Below are positions 18,519 through 28,276 of a stretch of DNA of 54,482 bases, in pieces (within the stretch, counting starts at the first letter, position 1; each line of letters opens with the position of its first letter). The translations under genes and the position numbers were made by a program. Below the pieces are notes generated by a model, which was given only the letters and a program-made list of their open reading frames with translations, was not told where the DNA came from and ran no database searches. Source of the stretch: Ignavibacteria bacterium (GTDB lineage Bacteria > Bacteroidota > Ignavibacteria > Ignavibacteriales > Ignavibacteriaceae); NCBI GenBank assembly GCA_030684555.1, contig JAUXVN010000106.1:1-54482 (forward strand). Reading direction: 5' to 3'.

Positions 18519-20525
18519 ATGGAAAAAGTTAAATTGGTATTAAAGAGAATGGTCATTATAATTTCTCTTTTATTGATTATAAGTCCAATAGCTAATGGTG
18601 AGGGCTTCTTAAAAACTTCAGGCAAAAAAATTGTTGATGCAACCGGAACAGAAATCTATTTAACCGGATTCGGGTTAGGCGGTTGGCTGGTACCTGAAGG
18701 ATATATGATCGGGACATCATCTTTTGCAAATCCAGCATGGCAATTCAGGAAAAAAATAGAAGAGCTTATCGGGACTTCGAGCACGGATCAATTCTTTCAA
18801 CTCTATAGAAAAAATTATGTTCAAAGAAAAGATATTCAGAAGCTAAAAGAATGGGGATTTAATTCTGTTCGTTTGCCGATGCATTATAATTTATTCACAC
18901 CAAAAGATCAACCCGGTGTTTGGATTGAAGAGGGTTTTGCAATAATTGATTCACTGCTTCAATGGTGCGAAGAAAATCAAATGTATGTTATACTTGATCT
19001 CCACGCTGCACCGGGGGGACAAAGCGATGAAGGGATAAGTGATTATAATCCTGCTGAACCATCTCTTTGGGAGAGTGAATTAAACAAACAGCGTACAATC
19101 GAGTTGTGGTCTCGTATAGCAGAACGCTACGCTAATGAAACCTGGATTGCGGGTTATGATCTCATTAATGAACCTAAATGGGATTTGGGTGCCAACAATG
19201 TTCCGTTACGTAATCTTTATATTGCAATAACTAATGCTATCAGACAACACGATACAAGTCATATTCTTTTTATTGAAGGGAATTGGTATGCTACTGATTT
19301 TAGCGGATTAACTCCTCCATGGGATAATAACATGGCTTATAGTTTTCATAAATATTGGAGTGGTGTAAATACAAGCTCGATAAATTATCTTTTAAATATT
19401 CGCAATACTTATAATGTTCCTTTGTGGATGGGGGAATCGGGTGAAAATTCAAATTCATGGTTTACTGATTTTATCGAACTTTTAAAAACACAAAATATCG
19501 GATGGGCTTGGTGGCCTCACAAAAAATTTGATTCTATTTCGGGAGCTTTTTCAGCTAAGAAAAATCCGGAGTACGAGTACCTTCTCCGATATTGGAGCGG
19601 ACAAGCTGCCAAACCAACAGTGGCTTATGCTGTTGATGCACTTACAAAAATGGCAAATAATCTTCATATTGATATCTGCACAATAAACTACGGAGTTATT
19701 GATGCTATGACAAGACAGCCGTTTAATGAATTTACTGTCCCGTTTCAAAATCATACTCTGCCCGGTTTAATTTATGCAGTTAATTACGATTATGGTAAAA
19801 ACAATTTCGCTTATAAAGATGTCGTTCATCAAAATCTCGGCAGCGGAACATATAACAATGGCTGGGCTTATCGCAATGAAGGCGTGGATATTGAATCTTG
19901 CAGCGATTTGCAGGGTATGGGTTATAATGTAGGATGGACTGAAACCGGTGAATTTTTAAAGTACACAGTCAATGTTTCTCAATCCGGTATTTATGCTGTA
20001 CATATAAGAATTGCATCGAATCAAGCAGGTGGAAAAATTATGCTAAAAATAGACAACATCACTCTCGGAGTTGTTGATGTTCCGGTAACCGGAGGTTGGC
20101 AAAATTGGGAAACCATTACACTTGATTCAGTTTTTATTCCATCCGGTTCACACGCTATAACGGTTACTTTCTTTTTTGGCGGATTTAATTTCAATTATCT
20201 TGCTTTCGAATTACTAACAACAGATATTAAAGATGAAGAAATTGTAATCAACGATTATCAATTATTTCAGAATTATCCGAATCCATTTAATCCGACAACA
20301 AAAATTAAGTTTACTTTACCGTCGTCAATAGAGACGGGGTTAACAACCTCTCTGCAAGTTTACGACATTTTAGGGAACACAATTTTTACACTCTTAAATG
20401 AACAAATGAAATCGGGAGTGTATGAAGTTGAATTTGATGGTTCCAAATTTCCAAGCGGTGTTTATTTTTATGAACTTAGAGTTGGGGATTTTGTTTTGGT
20501 AAAAAAGTTTATTTTAAGCAAATAA
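18519..20525 (+). CDS. T9SS-exported GH5 glucanase with CBM6-like module
   Basis: Secreted glycoside hydrolase. After a signal peptide (about 10-27) the GH5 barrel runs about 30-370. GFGLGGWLVPEG resembles the exo-1,3-glucanase branch of GH5. The acid/base is Glu218 in LINEP, the nucleophile is Glu306 in WMGESGE, and His277 lies in SFHKY. A CBM6-like beta-sandwich follows at about 430-565 (VGWTETGEFLKYTV), then the T9SS sorting domain from about 585. The sorting domain carries an in-frame decayed 28-nt palindrome (20328-20355) that supplies IETGLTTSL. It starts 30 nt after the CotH gene. The substrate is probably a beta-glucan; linkage is not determinable here. Confidence 0.9.
   Translation: MEKVKLVLKRMVIIISLLLIISPIANGEGFLKTSGKKIVDATGTEIYLTGFGLGGWLVPEGYMIGTSSFANPAWQFRKKIEELIGTSSTDQFFQLYRKNYVQRKDIQKLKEWGFNSVRLPMHYNLFTPKDQPGVWIEEGFAIIDSLLQWCEENQMYVILDLHAAPGGQSDEGISDYNPAEPSLWESELNKQRTIELWSRIAERYANETWIAGYDLINEPKWDLGANNVPLRNLYIAITNAIRQHDTSHILFIEGNWYATDFSGLTPPWDNNMAYSFHKYWSGVNTSSINYLLNIRNTYNVPLWMGESGENSNSWFTDFIELLKTQNIGWAWWPHKKFDSISGAFSAKKNPEYEYLLRYWSGQAAKPTVAYAVDALTKMANNLHIDICTINYGVIDAMTRQPFNEFTVPFQNHTLPGLIYAVNYDYGKNNFAYKDVVHQNLGSGTYNNGWAYRNEGVDIESCSDLQGMGYNVGWTETGEFLKYTVNVSQSGIYAVHIRIASNQAGGKIMLKIDNITLGVVDVPVTGGWQNWETITLDSVFIPSGSHAITVTFFFGGFNFNYLAFELLTTDIKDEEIVINDYQLFQNYPNPFNPTTKIKFTLPSSIETGLTTSLQVYDILGNTIFTLLNEQMKSGVYEVEFDGSKFPSGVYFYELRVGDFVLVKKFILSK
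20328..20355. repeat. decayed 28-nt GTAGAGAC palindrome inside GH5 sorting domain
   Basis: ATAGAGACGGGGTTAACAACCTCTCTGC matches the intact copy at 3901-3928 over both arms and has exactly the same 28-nt length. It is read in frame as IETGLTTSL between the LP and VYDILG blocks, about four residues longer than the same segment in neighbouring sorting domains. Confidence 0.7.
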
Positions 20526-20550
20526 TTTTTTAAGAACAAGTTTTGATTAA

Positions 20551-22371
20551 ATGATAACATTAAGAAATACAAAGATTCTCCTAATAATTCTTCTTCTATT
20601 GAGTCTTTCAATTAACGCACAAAAGGTGAATAAGAAAGTTGTTTCATTCGGTAATGAAATAATTACTCAAGAAGAATTCCGTTTTCGATTTGAATTGACA
20701 CCGAGACTCGGAGATTCTTCATTCGATATTGATTCTCTTAAAAAAGAATTTCTTGCTTCTCTTCTTGCAGAAAAACTATGGGCTAAAGAAGCCGAAGGAC
20801 TTGGATTCGATACACTTGAAGTGATCAAATATGCTCTTAAACCGATTGAAAAACTTTTTATAAAAGATGCTCTTTATAAAATTGAAATCTCTGATAAAAT
20901 AAAATTAAAAAATGAAGAAATAATCCGCGCTAATGCACGTAAAAGTATTACTCTAAAAGTACTTATTCTAAATTCGGTTGATTCAGTTGAAATATTTTCT
21001 CTTCATACTTCATTGTTAAAAGGAGCAAAATTTGATTCTCTTCTTTACGTAAGACCTGAATCAGAGAGCCAACAGCAACAGGTTGAAATTAAATTCGGGC
21101 AATTAGTTGAACAATATGTTGAAGATACACTTTACAATTTAAAACCCGGGAATTTTTCTACTCCACAAAAAACCGAAAACGGCTGGTTCATTTTTTATTT
21201 AACGGATAAAATTAAATCTACTGCCGATGACAAGACAAAAGTTGAAGACGTTCTTACAGAGCGAAAAGCAAGAATTATCGGTACGAAATATTTAAGAAAT
21301 TTTTTTAAGGGTGTAACTATTTATACTGATCGAGAATTATTTACACTGCTGTTGAAAAATGTTCAATCGGAAATAAAAAGAAAAAGTCGGATAAAAGAGA
21401 TTAAACAAAGTGGTGATATTTGTCTGGATGAATCAGATATTACCAAATTTGTTGCATTGTTCGGAAAAGAGAAACTGGATCTTCCGTTTGTAAAATTAAA
21501 TGATAGTCCGGTTTCCTTTCGTGAATTTATTTATACTCTTTCATTCGACGGTTTATGTGTCAAAGATACCTCGGATGAAGCTATATCTTATCGTCTCGAT
21601 CAGAATGTCCGAAAATTTATACAAACTGAACTTCTTGTTAGAGAAGGGATTAAGCGCGGACTGCGTAACTCCCCCGATGTAAAAAATAATATGGAAATGT
21701 GGAGAACAAATTATACATCTCAACTTTTAAGAAATCGTTATGCCGATTCTGTTATTATCTCTGAAGAAGAGTACGACACTGAAATTCGAAAAAAAAGCGG
21801 TAACCGCATTTTGATAAATCTTGCTTTATTGGAAACCGATAATTTAGAGTTGATTGATAAAACATTAAACGATATTCAAAAAGGAAAATCGCTTTCTTCA
21901 ATTGCATCAGAAAAATCAAATAATATAATTATTAGAAATAACAACGGGTTTACGGGATTTGTATCACCCGAGTCATTAGGTGAAATAGGGAAAATTGCAT
22001 TGACCCTTGAAAATGGACAGGTATACGGTCCCATAAAAACTAAAGAGGGATATTCCCTATTTGAACTAATTAATAAACTTGAAGAAAATGATTCGACTTT
22101 AAGAACAGCACCAATCAACATAGATGATATAAAAATATCACATTATCAAAAAAAACTTGAAGAAGTATTTCTGAAGAAAACTTATCAACTTGCCGACAAA
22201 TATAATTTTTCAATCGATCAGAAAATTCTTAAAGAAACTAAAGTTTCATCCATTCCAATGTTTACTCATAGAGTTATCGGTTTTGGCGGAAGAATCGCCG
22301 CTTATCCCTACACAACTCCTTGGTATAATTGGATTGATAAATATCTCAAAATGAAAAAAGAATTACCATAA
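20551..22371 (+). CDS. exported parvulin-type peptidyl-prolyl isomerase (SurA/PpiC-like)
   Basis: A 606-residue periplasmic folding factor. A signal peptide covers about 7-23. A SurA-like N-terminal helical region follows (ITQEEFRFRFELT..KKEFLASLLAEKLWAKEAE), then two parvulin-like domains. The first lies around 135-220 (TLKVLILNSVDSVE..GWFIFYLTDKI) and the second around 415-510 (RILINLALLETDN..LGEIGKIALTLENGQVYGPIKTKEGYSLFEL). The C-terminal 40 residues are aromatic and Gly-rich and unlike the family core. It begins 25 nt after the GH5 gene, so it probably shares that transcript and may help the exported proteins cross the periplasm before T9SS export. Confidence 0.82.
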   Translation: MITLRNTKILLIILLLLSLSINAQKVNKKVVSFGNEIITQEEFRFRFELTPRLGDSSFDIDSLKKEFLASLLAEKLWAKEAEGLGFDTLEVIKYALKPIEKLFIKDALYKIEISDKIKLKNEEIIRANARKSITLKVLILNSVDSVEIFSLHTSLLKGAKFDSLLYVRPESESQQQQVEIKFGQLVEQYVEDTLYNLKPGNFSTPQKTENGWFIFYLTDKIKSTADDKTKVEDVLTERKARIIGTKYLRNFFKGVTIYTDRELFTLLLKNVQSEIKRKSRIKEIKQSGDICLDESDITKFVALFGKEKLDLPFVKLNDSPVSFREFIYTLSFDGLCVKDTSDEAISYRLDQNVRKFIQTELLVREGIKRGLRNSPDVKNNMEMWRTNYTSQLLRNRYADSVIISEEEYDTEIRKKSGNRILINLALLETDNLELIDKTLNDIQKGKSLSSIASEKSNNIIIRNNNGFTGFVSPESLGEIGKIALTLENGQVYGPIKTKEGYSLFELINKLEENDSTLRTAPINIDDIKISHYQKKLEEVFLKKTYQLADKYNFSIDQKILKETKVSSIPMFTHRVIGFGGRIAAYPYTTPWYNWIDKYLKMKKELP

Positions 22372-22382
22372 TTCCAATCTTA

Positions 22383-22412
22383 GAAAGACAATTTTTTCCA
22401 AGTTTGTCTTTC
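22383..22412 (+). terminator. hairpin after the isomerase gene
   Basis: GAAAGACAA (22383-22391) pairs with TTGTCTTTC (22404-22412) eleven nt after the isomerase stop. There is a T run in the loop but only a weak one after the stem, so termination efficiency is uncertain. Confidence 0.45.
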
Positions 22413-22515
22413 GTCAGTCTTTACAACCATTCATCAACTCGAATTCTCTCCGTTTTCACATCACTCGTTATGTCAAATTTATTTCTTATCTTTCGCGCTA
22501 AACTTTAAATATTTT

Positions 22516-22534
22516 TAGAGACTCCGGTCTCCTA
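22516..22534. repeat. short TAGAGAC-tccg-GTCTCcTA dyad
   Basis: Lies in the gap before the endonuclease gene. The arms are those of the 28-nt palindrome family with the centre removed and a one-base bulge, so it may be a deleted remnant. It also overlaps where a promoter or leader would lie. Confidence 0.35.
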
Positions 22535-22572
22535 TTTAGCAAGAAGGAAAAGCCTTCAGATTGTTTATTTCT

Positions 22573-24819
22573 ATGTCGGAAGATGTTCGAAGTTTTTATA
22601 AACTTTTTATTTTAGTTTTACTCTTTCAAGTATTTGGTTATTCTCAACCGGGTGATTATTACAACACAATTAATGTTTCAAGTCCGACGTTTGTTGAAGA
22701 CCTAAAAACAAGAATAAGATCTCCATACACAAAAGTTACTTACGATAATTTTGATGAAACGAATATTGCTAATTATGCTTCCCGTGATACAACAGGGGGA
22801 CAAAAAGCAGTAACTTGTGTTTATTCCGGATTTATACAAGTTTATACTCCTCCTTTTGCCTGGACTCCGACCACCTCAATGAGTCGTGAACATACTTGGT
22901 GCCATAGCTGGATGCCGACTCATAGCAGCACTTCAGGAAATGAATATTCTGATCAACATCATCTTTTCCCCACGCATCAAAACAGTGCAAACGGAGTAAG
23001 GAGCAATCATCCGCTTGGAATTGTAGTTACCCCAACATCTACTTTTTTAGAAGGGAAGTATGGAAAGGATGCAAATAATAATAATGTTTATGAACCAAGA
23101 GATTCGCACAAGGGAGATGCTGCAAGAGCTATACTATATATGACTCTCAGATATGATGATGTTAACGGACACAATTGGGATTTTAATTGGCTTAACAACA
23201 CAAGACTTCCTTATCTAAATGAAGCCCCACAAGATTTAAACCTTCTGTTATCATGGCATCAAAATGATCCGCCGGATGTTTGGGAAATTGGACGGAATGA
23301 TTACATTCAAACAATTCAACAAAATCGAAATCCTTTTATCGATCATGCTGAGTATGTTGATTATATTGATTTTAATGATATGACATATAAATCGTCTTCA
23401 TCAAATACTTCCGTATCGTTCACTTCTGCCGGAGCAACGAAGAATGAAACTGTAGGAAGTTATTCCATTTCTATTTCTATATTAAACAGAAGTGTTACAA
23501 ATTCTACTTCGGTTGATGTAGTTTTAGTAAGCGGCAATGCTTCAGATATTGGTAATTATACTACTCAAACAGTCACATTTCCGGCAAATAGCAGCGCCAA
23601 CCAAACTGTCAATATTACCATTACCGATAATGATCTAGAAGAAGATGACAAAGAATTTACATTTGAATTACAAAACATAAGTGGCGGGGAGAATGCGGAA
23701 ATTGGCAATAATCCTACATTCCGGTTGACTATCGTTGATAACGAAAAACGATTACTTATAACCGAAATTAGTGATGCCGTCGGGACAGATAATTTTATAT
23801 ATGAATTTATTGAAATTTATAATGCTAAAATTCGAGATGTGGATGTTTCTGGTAATATGTTAAAGCAATTTAATAGTACACAATCATTTACTATACCGTC
23901 TGAAACAATTATTCCGGCTGGCGGATTTTTAGTAATTAGCCGAAATAGTTCACAATCGGCTTTTGAATCTTTTTGGAGTACAACATTAGATTCAGCCGTT
24001 GTTTTTATAAATTCAGCAAATAAAGTCCCACAAATAAATGGTGAAGAAAAATTTATGCTGAAAGATTTAGATGACATTAATATTGACCCGGCGATTAATA
24101 ACGATACAACTTTTTTAGCTCATGTGGCCAATCGTAGAATTATTAGATTAAACCATGGTAATGATATTAATTCGTGGCAATCCTTATTGCTTTCTTCTTC
24201 AAATGCAACTCCGGGTAGATTAGAGCCTGCTCAAGTTCTTCCTGTAGAACTTAATTCTTTTGATGTAAAAGTTTCAGGAAAAACTGTTCATATCTTCTGG
24301 TCAACCGCTACAGAAACCAACAACTACGGTTTTGAAATTGAACGTAAGATGCTGAAACAAGTTCAGCATGACAACAATGGTTGGGATGAGATTGGTTTTG
24401 TAGAAGGTAACGGTAACTCAAATTCTCCAATGGAATATTCATTTACAGATGATAATCTTGAAAGCGGTAAATATTCTTATCGGCTGAAGCAGATTGATAA
24501 TGACGGTAAATTTTCGTACAGCCAAATTATTAATATCGAAATTAAAAATATTCCGACAGAATATGCATTGTATCAGAATTATCCCAACCCATTTAATCCG
24601 ACTACAAAAATAAAGTATTCAATCTCCAGCCTTCAGCCCACAATATTAAATGTATATGATATTTTAGGAAATGAAGTTGTACTTCTTGTAAATGAAATCA
24701 AAGAATCCGGCGAATATGAGATTGAATGGAATGCATCTAAATTGTCTTCGGGAATATATTTTTATAAACTGCAAGCTGGTGAATTTATTTCAACAAAGAA
24801 ACTTGTTTTGATGAAGTAA
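22573..24819 (+). CDS. T9SS-exported endonuclease I with Calx-beta and lamin-tail modules
   Basis: Secreted nuclease. I use the ATG at 22573, which begins directly before a signal peptide (FYKLFILVLLFQVFGYS); a TTG four codons earlier is possible. The endonuclease I (EndA/NucM) domain spans about 20-270, with the catalytic-site motif REHTWCHSW and the DQHHLFP..NSANGVRSNHPLG block. A Calx-beta-like repeat follows at about 275-385, then a lamin-tail domain at about 390-545, a linker (WSTATETNNYGFEIER..), and a T9SS sorting domain from about 665. An in-frame palindrome (24348-24372) adds KMLKQVQHD to the linker. Likely job: degrade extracellular DNA for nutrients. Confidence 0.88.
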   Translation: MSEDVRSFYKLFILVLLFQVFGYSQPGDYYNTINVSSPTFVEDLKTRIRSPYTKVTYDNFDETNIANYASRDTTGGQKAVTCVYSGFIQVYTPPFAWTPTTSMSREHTWCHSWMPTHSSTSGNEYSDQHHLFPTHQNSANGVRSNHPLGIVVTPTSTFLEGKYGKDANNNNVYEPRDSHKGDAARAILYMTLRYDDVNGHNWDFNWLNNTRLPYLNEAPQDLNLLLSWHQNDPPDVWEIGRNDYIQTIQQNRNPFIDHAEYVDYIDFNDMTYKSSSSNTSVSFTSAGATKNETVGSYSISISILNRSVTNSTSVDVVLVSGNASDIGNYTTQTVTFPANSSANQTVNITITDNDLEEDDKEFTFELQNISGGENAEIGNNPTFRLTIVDNEKRLLITEISDAVGTDNFIYEFIEIYNAKIRDVDVSGNMLKQFNSTQSFTIPSETIIPAGGFLVISRNSSQSAFESFWSTTLDSAVVFINSANKVPQINGEEKFMLKDLDDINIDPAINNDTTFLAHVANRRIIRLNHGNDINSWQSLLLSSSNATPGRLEPAQVLPVELNSFDVKVSGKTVHIFWSTATETNNYGFEIERKMLKQVQHDNNGWDEIGFVEGNGNSNSPMEYSFTDDNLESGKYSYRLKQIDNDGKFSYSQIINIEIKNIPTEYALYQNYPNPFNPTTKIKYSISSLQPTILNVYDILGNEVVLLVNEIKESGEYEIEWNASKLSSGIYFYKLQAGEFISTKKLVLMK
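24348..24372. repeat. ATGCTGA palindrome inserted in frame in the endonuclease gene
   Basis: ATGCTGAA (24349-24356) and TTCAGCAT (24362-24369) form a perfect 8-bp stem with a 5-nt loop. The flanks GATGCTGA...CAGCATGAC match intergenic copies at 49892-50014. The element is translated as MLKQVQHD within an otherwise typical linker. Confidence 0.7.
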
Positions 24820-24843
24820 TTATATGGAGCATAGGAATTATAC

Positions 24844-25674
24844 TCAATACTTTTGTAATATTTCTAAATCAATTTTACTGACATGATTAATTTCGTAACC
24901 CATAAATAGTTCGGCAACTTCTTTAAATTTTGTGGGAACATCGCTTACATAAAATGAATGCTCTCCTTTATTTGATGAAGAATTTAGTAAATCCAATTTA
25001 CTAAGTTCTTCTTTAACAGCAACTGCCGTTGCAACACCCGAATCAATTAAGGTTACATTATTTCCAATTACGCTTTGTATCACTTCGCTCAAAATCGGAT
25101 AATGAGTACATCCAAGAACGAGCGTGTCAATATTCAATTCACGTAAATCTTTTAGATACTCTTCTGCAATTGAGTATGTGGCTTTATGATTTGTCCAACC
25201 CTCTTCAGCAAGAGGAACAAACAACGGGCATGCTGTTTCAAATATTTCAATTCCGCTGTTCATACTTTTGATTACTTCGGAATAAGCTTTATTTGTTATT
25301 GTTGCGCGGGTTCCGATTACTCCAATTCGATTATTTTTTGTAGCGTCTATTGCGCTTGCTGCTCCCGGAAAGATCACACCAATTACAGGTATATGTAATT
25401 TTTCTTTTAACGCCGGTATAGCAACCGAAGAGGCTGTATTACATGCCACGACAATTGCTTTAACATTTTTATCAATTAAAAATTTGGCGTTTTGTAACGA
25501 ATACTCTATCACGGTTGAATTCGATTTTGAACCATATGGAACTCTAGCGGTATCACCAAAATAAACAATGTTTTCATTCGGAAGTTCGCTAATAAGTTGT
25601 CTGACAACGGTTAGTCCGCCTATACCGGAATCAAAGACTCCTATTGGTCTTGCTTTATTTATCACGTTTAACAT
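24844..25674 (-). CDS. murI: glutamate racemase
   Basis: Makes D-glutamate for peptidoglycan. The 276 residues contain both halves of the family signature: PIGVFDSGIGGLTV at the N-terminus, YFGDTARVPYGSKS, VACNTASS with catalytic Cys78, and VLGCTHYPIL with Cys189. Length and motif spacing are normal for MurI. AAGAG directly precedes the ATG. It converges on the endonuclease gene with 24 nt between stops and runs codirectionally with the CotH paralogue upstream, 56 nt away, though no functional link to that exported protein is evident. Confidence 0.95.
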   Translation of the reverse strand: MLNVINKARPIGVFDSGIGGLTVVRQLISELPNENIVYFGDTARVPYGSKSNSTVIEYSLQNAKFLIDKNVKAIVVACNTASSVAIPALKEKLHIPVIGVIFPGAASAIDATKNNRIGVIGTRATITNKAYSEVIKSMNSGIEIFETACPLFVPLAEEGWTNHKATYSIAEEYLKDLRELNIDTLVLGCTHYPILSEVIQSVIGNNVTLIDSGVATAVAVKEELSKLDLLNSSSNKGEHSFYVSDVPTKFKEVAELFMGYEINHVSKIDLEILQKY

Positions 25675-25730
25675 CTCTTATTTTCTAAATACTTTAATTA
25701 TTTTTCTTCGGACAAAATTAGTAATAACTA

Positions 25731-28091
25731 CTATTTTAACATCAATATTTTATGAATGGTCATTAATGTACCATATCTCAACTCAACAAAATAAACACCA
25801 CTTGGAAACTTTGAACCGTCAAATTCTACTTCATGAATTCCGGGTTTCATTCTTTCATTAAAAAGTGAAACAACTGTATTTCCAAGAATGTTATAAACTC
25901 TTAGAGAGGTGTTATGTGCCGACTCTACCGATAAAGGCAAAGTGATTCTAATTTTTGTTACCGGATTAAATGGATTTGGATACGATGTTATTCCAAAACT
26001 TTTGGGCAATACATTTTCTTCCGTAACCGATGTTACCCAATTATCAGCGAGAGGTGTCGGTGGTGTAAATCTCCAATTATCACTTCCGCTTGGGCTTCTT
26101 GAGAAAGATATGTTTGAGGTTTGTGGTCCAAATGTAATTGAATCTAATACCGTTAAACCGTCTGTTGCAGAAAGACCAATAAATTCACCATCGGCACTTA
26201 ACTTGAAGTTGGAATGAAGCCCTATTTGAGTAGGCTGCTCATCACACCAAACAATTAAGTAACCTTTTGGTGTTATCTTTACTCCTTGAGGGAATCTCCA
26301 TTTATTAAGATTATCTTTTTTATCGGTCAAATACATTAAACTCATATCAACAGTATCGTTTGATGTATTATAGAATTCTATCCAATCATCATTTTCACCA
26401 TGCGGGTCAGGGTATATCCCATCATTCTTTGCTAAGAATTCATTTATAACAATTGGAGATTGGTTATTTCCCGTAACAGAAATATTTACTCTGCGGCTGC
26501 GCGGGTAATTTAATATTCCACCATTGTTGTCGGTGATAACAACCTCATAGCTGCCAAATCCGCCTTCGCCCAATGCGGGAAGAACACCTATCCATCTGTC
26601 GGTTTCTTCAACACTTCTTGAGTTGGCAATTGGAGAATATATCATCTGATAAATCTCGGTTCCGCCGCTGATTCCATTATAAAATTTTAATTGTATATTA
26701 GAAATTCCGACATTGGAGAATGCTGATAGATGCACCACTACAGAATCCGTCGAATTAATTGATTTCGGAAAGTGCTCTATGTTATAAGCTAACGGTTTTG
26801 AAGTTACATAATTCAGCATACCTGGGAGAGTTGCATTTTTTATGTTTACAAATTCCTTAATTCCTCTTTTTACATGAAATTTATTATAACCTATACCGGA
26901 GAACGAATTATAAAAATCAGTCATCGTAAAGCCGTAATCTAAAGTGCGGAATGAATCTGCCATCACATAATTAGTAATTTTGTTTTTCAGTGAATCCATT
27001 CTGCTTTCCCAAAGATACCCTGCAAAAACTTTCTCGCGGTAAAAAGATAAATAACGTGTCAGTAAATTTCTATATTCGGGGACACTCATCATCCTAGTGG
27101 ATAACGGTCGAACCGTGTTATCAATATTTGCATATGTGTAAGGATTAATCCTCGACCAATCAATATCAAACCAATCAATACCGAAAGTGTTATCATAGTC
27201 ATAAGGGATAAGATAAATTAAGTCTTTGTCGGGTTGATGATATAAATAATAATTGTTTTTCAAAAATCTATAATCATCCCATCCGCCGACTAAAACATTC
27301 ATCGCATAATATTTTAATATAGAAGCTACATCAATTACTTTTTCAAGTGAATCAGGTAAAACATTTATCGGGGTTTGATTTACTATTTTAATGAATCTTG
27401 CTAAAGCAGAATAATCATTCAATGTTTCATTTGTGTTAAGTTCATAAACGGGTCGACCGTTGGAAAGTAATTTGTAAAGATCGGGATTATCCCCGAGATA
27501 ATTTAAATCTGCAGGATATAAGCACTTCCATAAATTTCCTGAAGAGTTAAGAAAATTCTTTTTCAGAAATTCATCGTCGATGTGTTCAACGTTGATATAA
27601 AGACCATAATATTGTCCGTTAATATAAACAGCCGCATGAGCAGATCGACTTGCTATCATTTGTGCATCTTCAAACAAATCGAAACACAATTTACTCCTGA
27701 TAATTGATGGATCGTTATGCTCGCCGTTTAAATTAAGTTTATCCACACCGTAAAACTCTCGTCCCGGCACAAAAGTATTAAATGAAACTTTAAGTGATTT
27801 CTTTTTAGCATCACGCGAAGTATTTCCCCTAATCCTAATCGCAATTGATGAAATAGAGTCATCAATAAATTCATTTTTTAAACGCATCGATGCAAGATGC
27901 ATCGAGTCGCTGTGAGGATTGTTAAACATCCATGCTACCGCAGCAGGATCAGCCCAGATGTATATTTCTGCAACTTTAGAATCATCATACAATTTCCAAC
28001 TATCGCTGTAACTTTGAGCAAAATTAACTGAAGAGCAAAACAAGAGGAAAAATAAAAACTTCTTCAAATAAAAATCCCGTTTATACCGCAC
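25731..28091 (-). CDS. T9SS-exported CotH-kinase / lamin-tail protein
   Basis: Exported 786-residue paralogue of the 15.8-kb protein with the domains in the other order. A signal peptide covers about 10-25, and a CotH kinase-like domain about 30-420 (IRGNTSRDAKKKSLKVSF, YYGLYINVEHIDDEFL, IPYDYDNTFGIDW). A beta-sandwich linker follows, then a lamin-tail domain at about 545-660 (INEFLAKN..DDWIEFYN). The T9SS sorting domain starts near 703. The start is GTG at 28091 with GGAAG about 9 nt upstream; no ATG precedes the signal peptide. The sorting domain contains a decayed in-frame palindrome (25901-25928) at the same place as in the GH5 protein. Confidence 0.88.
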   Translation of the reverse strand: MRYKRDFYLKKFLFFLLFCSSVNFAQSYSDSWKLYDDSKVAEIYIWADPAAVAWMFNNPHSDSMHLASMRLKNEFIDDSISSIAIRIRGNTSRDAKKKSLKVSFNTFVPGREFYGVDKLNLNGEHNDPSIIRSKLCFDLFEDAQMIASRSAHAAVYINGQYYGLYINVEHIDDEFLKKNFLNSSGNLWKCLYPADLNYLGDNPDLYKLLSNGRPVYELNTNETLNDYSALARFIKIVNQTPINVLPDSLEKVIDVASILKYYAMNVLVGGWDDYRFLKNNYYLYHQPDKDLIYLIPYDYDNTFGIDWFDIDWSRINPYTYANIDNTVRPLSTRMMSVPEYRNLLTRYLSFYREKVFAGYLWESRMDSLKNKITNYVMADSFRTLDYGFTMTDFYNSFSGIGYNKFHVKRGIKEFVNIKNATLPGMLNYVTSKPLAYNIEHFPKSINSTDSVVVHLSAFSNVGISNIQLKFYNGISGGTEIYQMIYSPIANSRSVEETDRWIGVLPALGEGGFGSYEVVITDNNGGILNYPRSRRVNISVTGNNQSPIVINEFLAKNDGIYPDPHGENDDWIEFYNTSNDTVDMSLMYLTDKKDNLNKWRFPQGVKITPKGYLIVWCDEQPTQIGLHSNFKLSADGEFIGLSATDGLTVLDSITFGPQTSNISFSRSPSGSDNWRFTPPTPLADNWVTSVTEENVLPKSFGITSYPNPFNPVTKIRITLPLSVESAHNTSLRVYNILGNTVVSLFNERMKPGIHEVEFDGSKFPSGVYFVELRYGTLMTIHKILMLK
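25901..25928. repeat. decayed 28-nt GTAGAGAC palindrome inside CotH sorting domain
   Basis: On the coding strand it reads GTAGAGTCGGCACATAACACCTCTCTAA. That is 28 nt, with arms matching the intact 3901-3928 copy at most positions. It encodes VESAHNTSL just before RVYNILG. Confidence 0.65.
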
Positions 28092-28276
28092 GGTTTAACT
28101 TCCAAATGCGGTTTATGTTTACGAATTAACTCAAAACAAATTTACTCAATTTTTATAATAACTTTTAGTCCATTTGTTCCATCTAATGTGGATGCTTTTT
28201 CACTGACATTTTCTACTTGAATGAACTATATTTAACAATACGATTTGCATATAATATTCAATTAAGGTTAGACATA

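Noticed and set aside
28217-28276. Longer N-terminus for the FG-GAP protein
   Set aside because: The added 20 residues precede a clean signal peptide at 28277 and would bury it.
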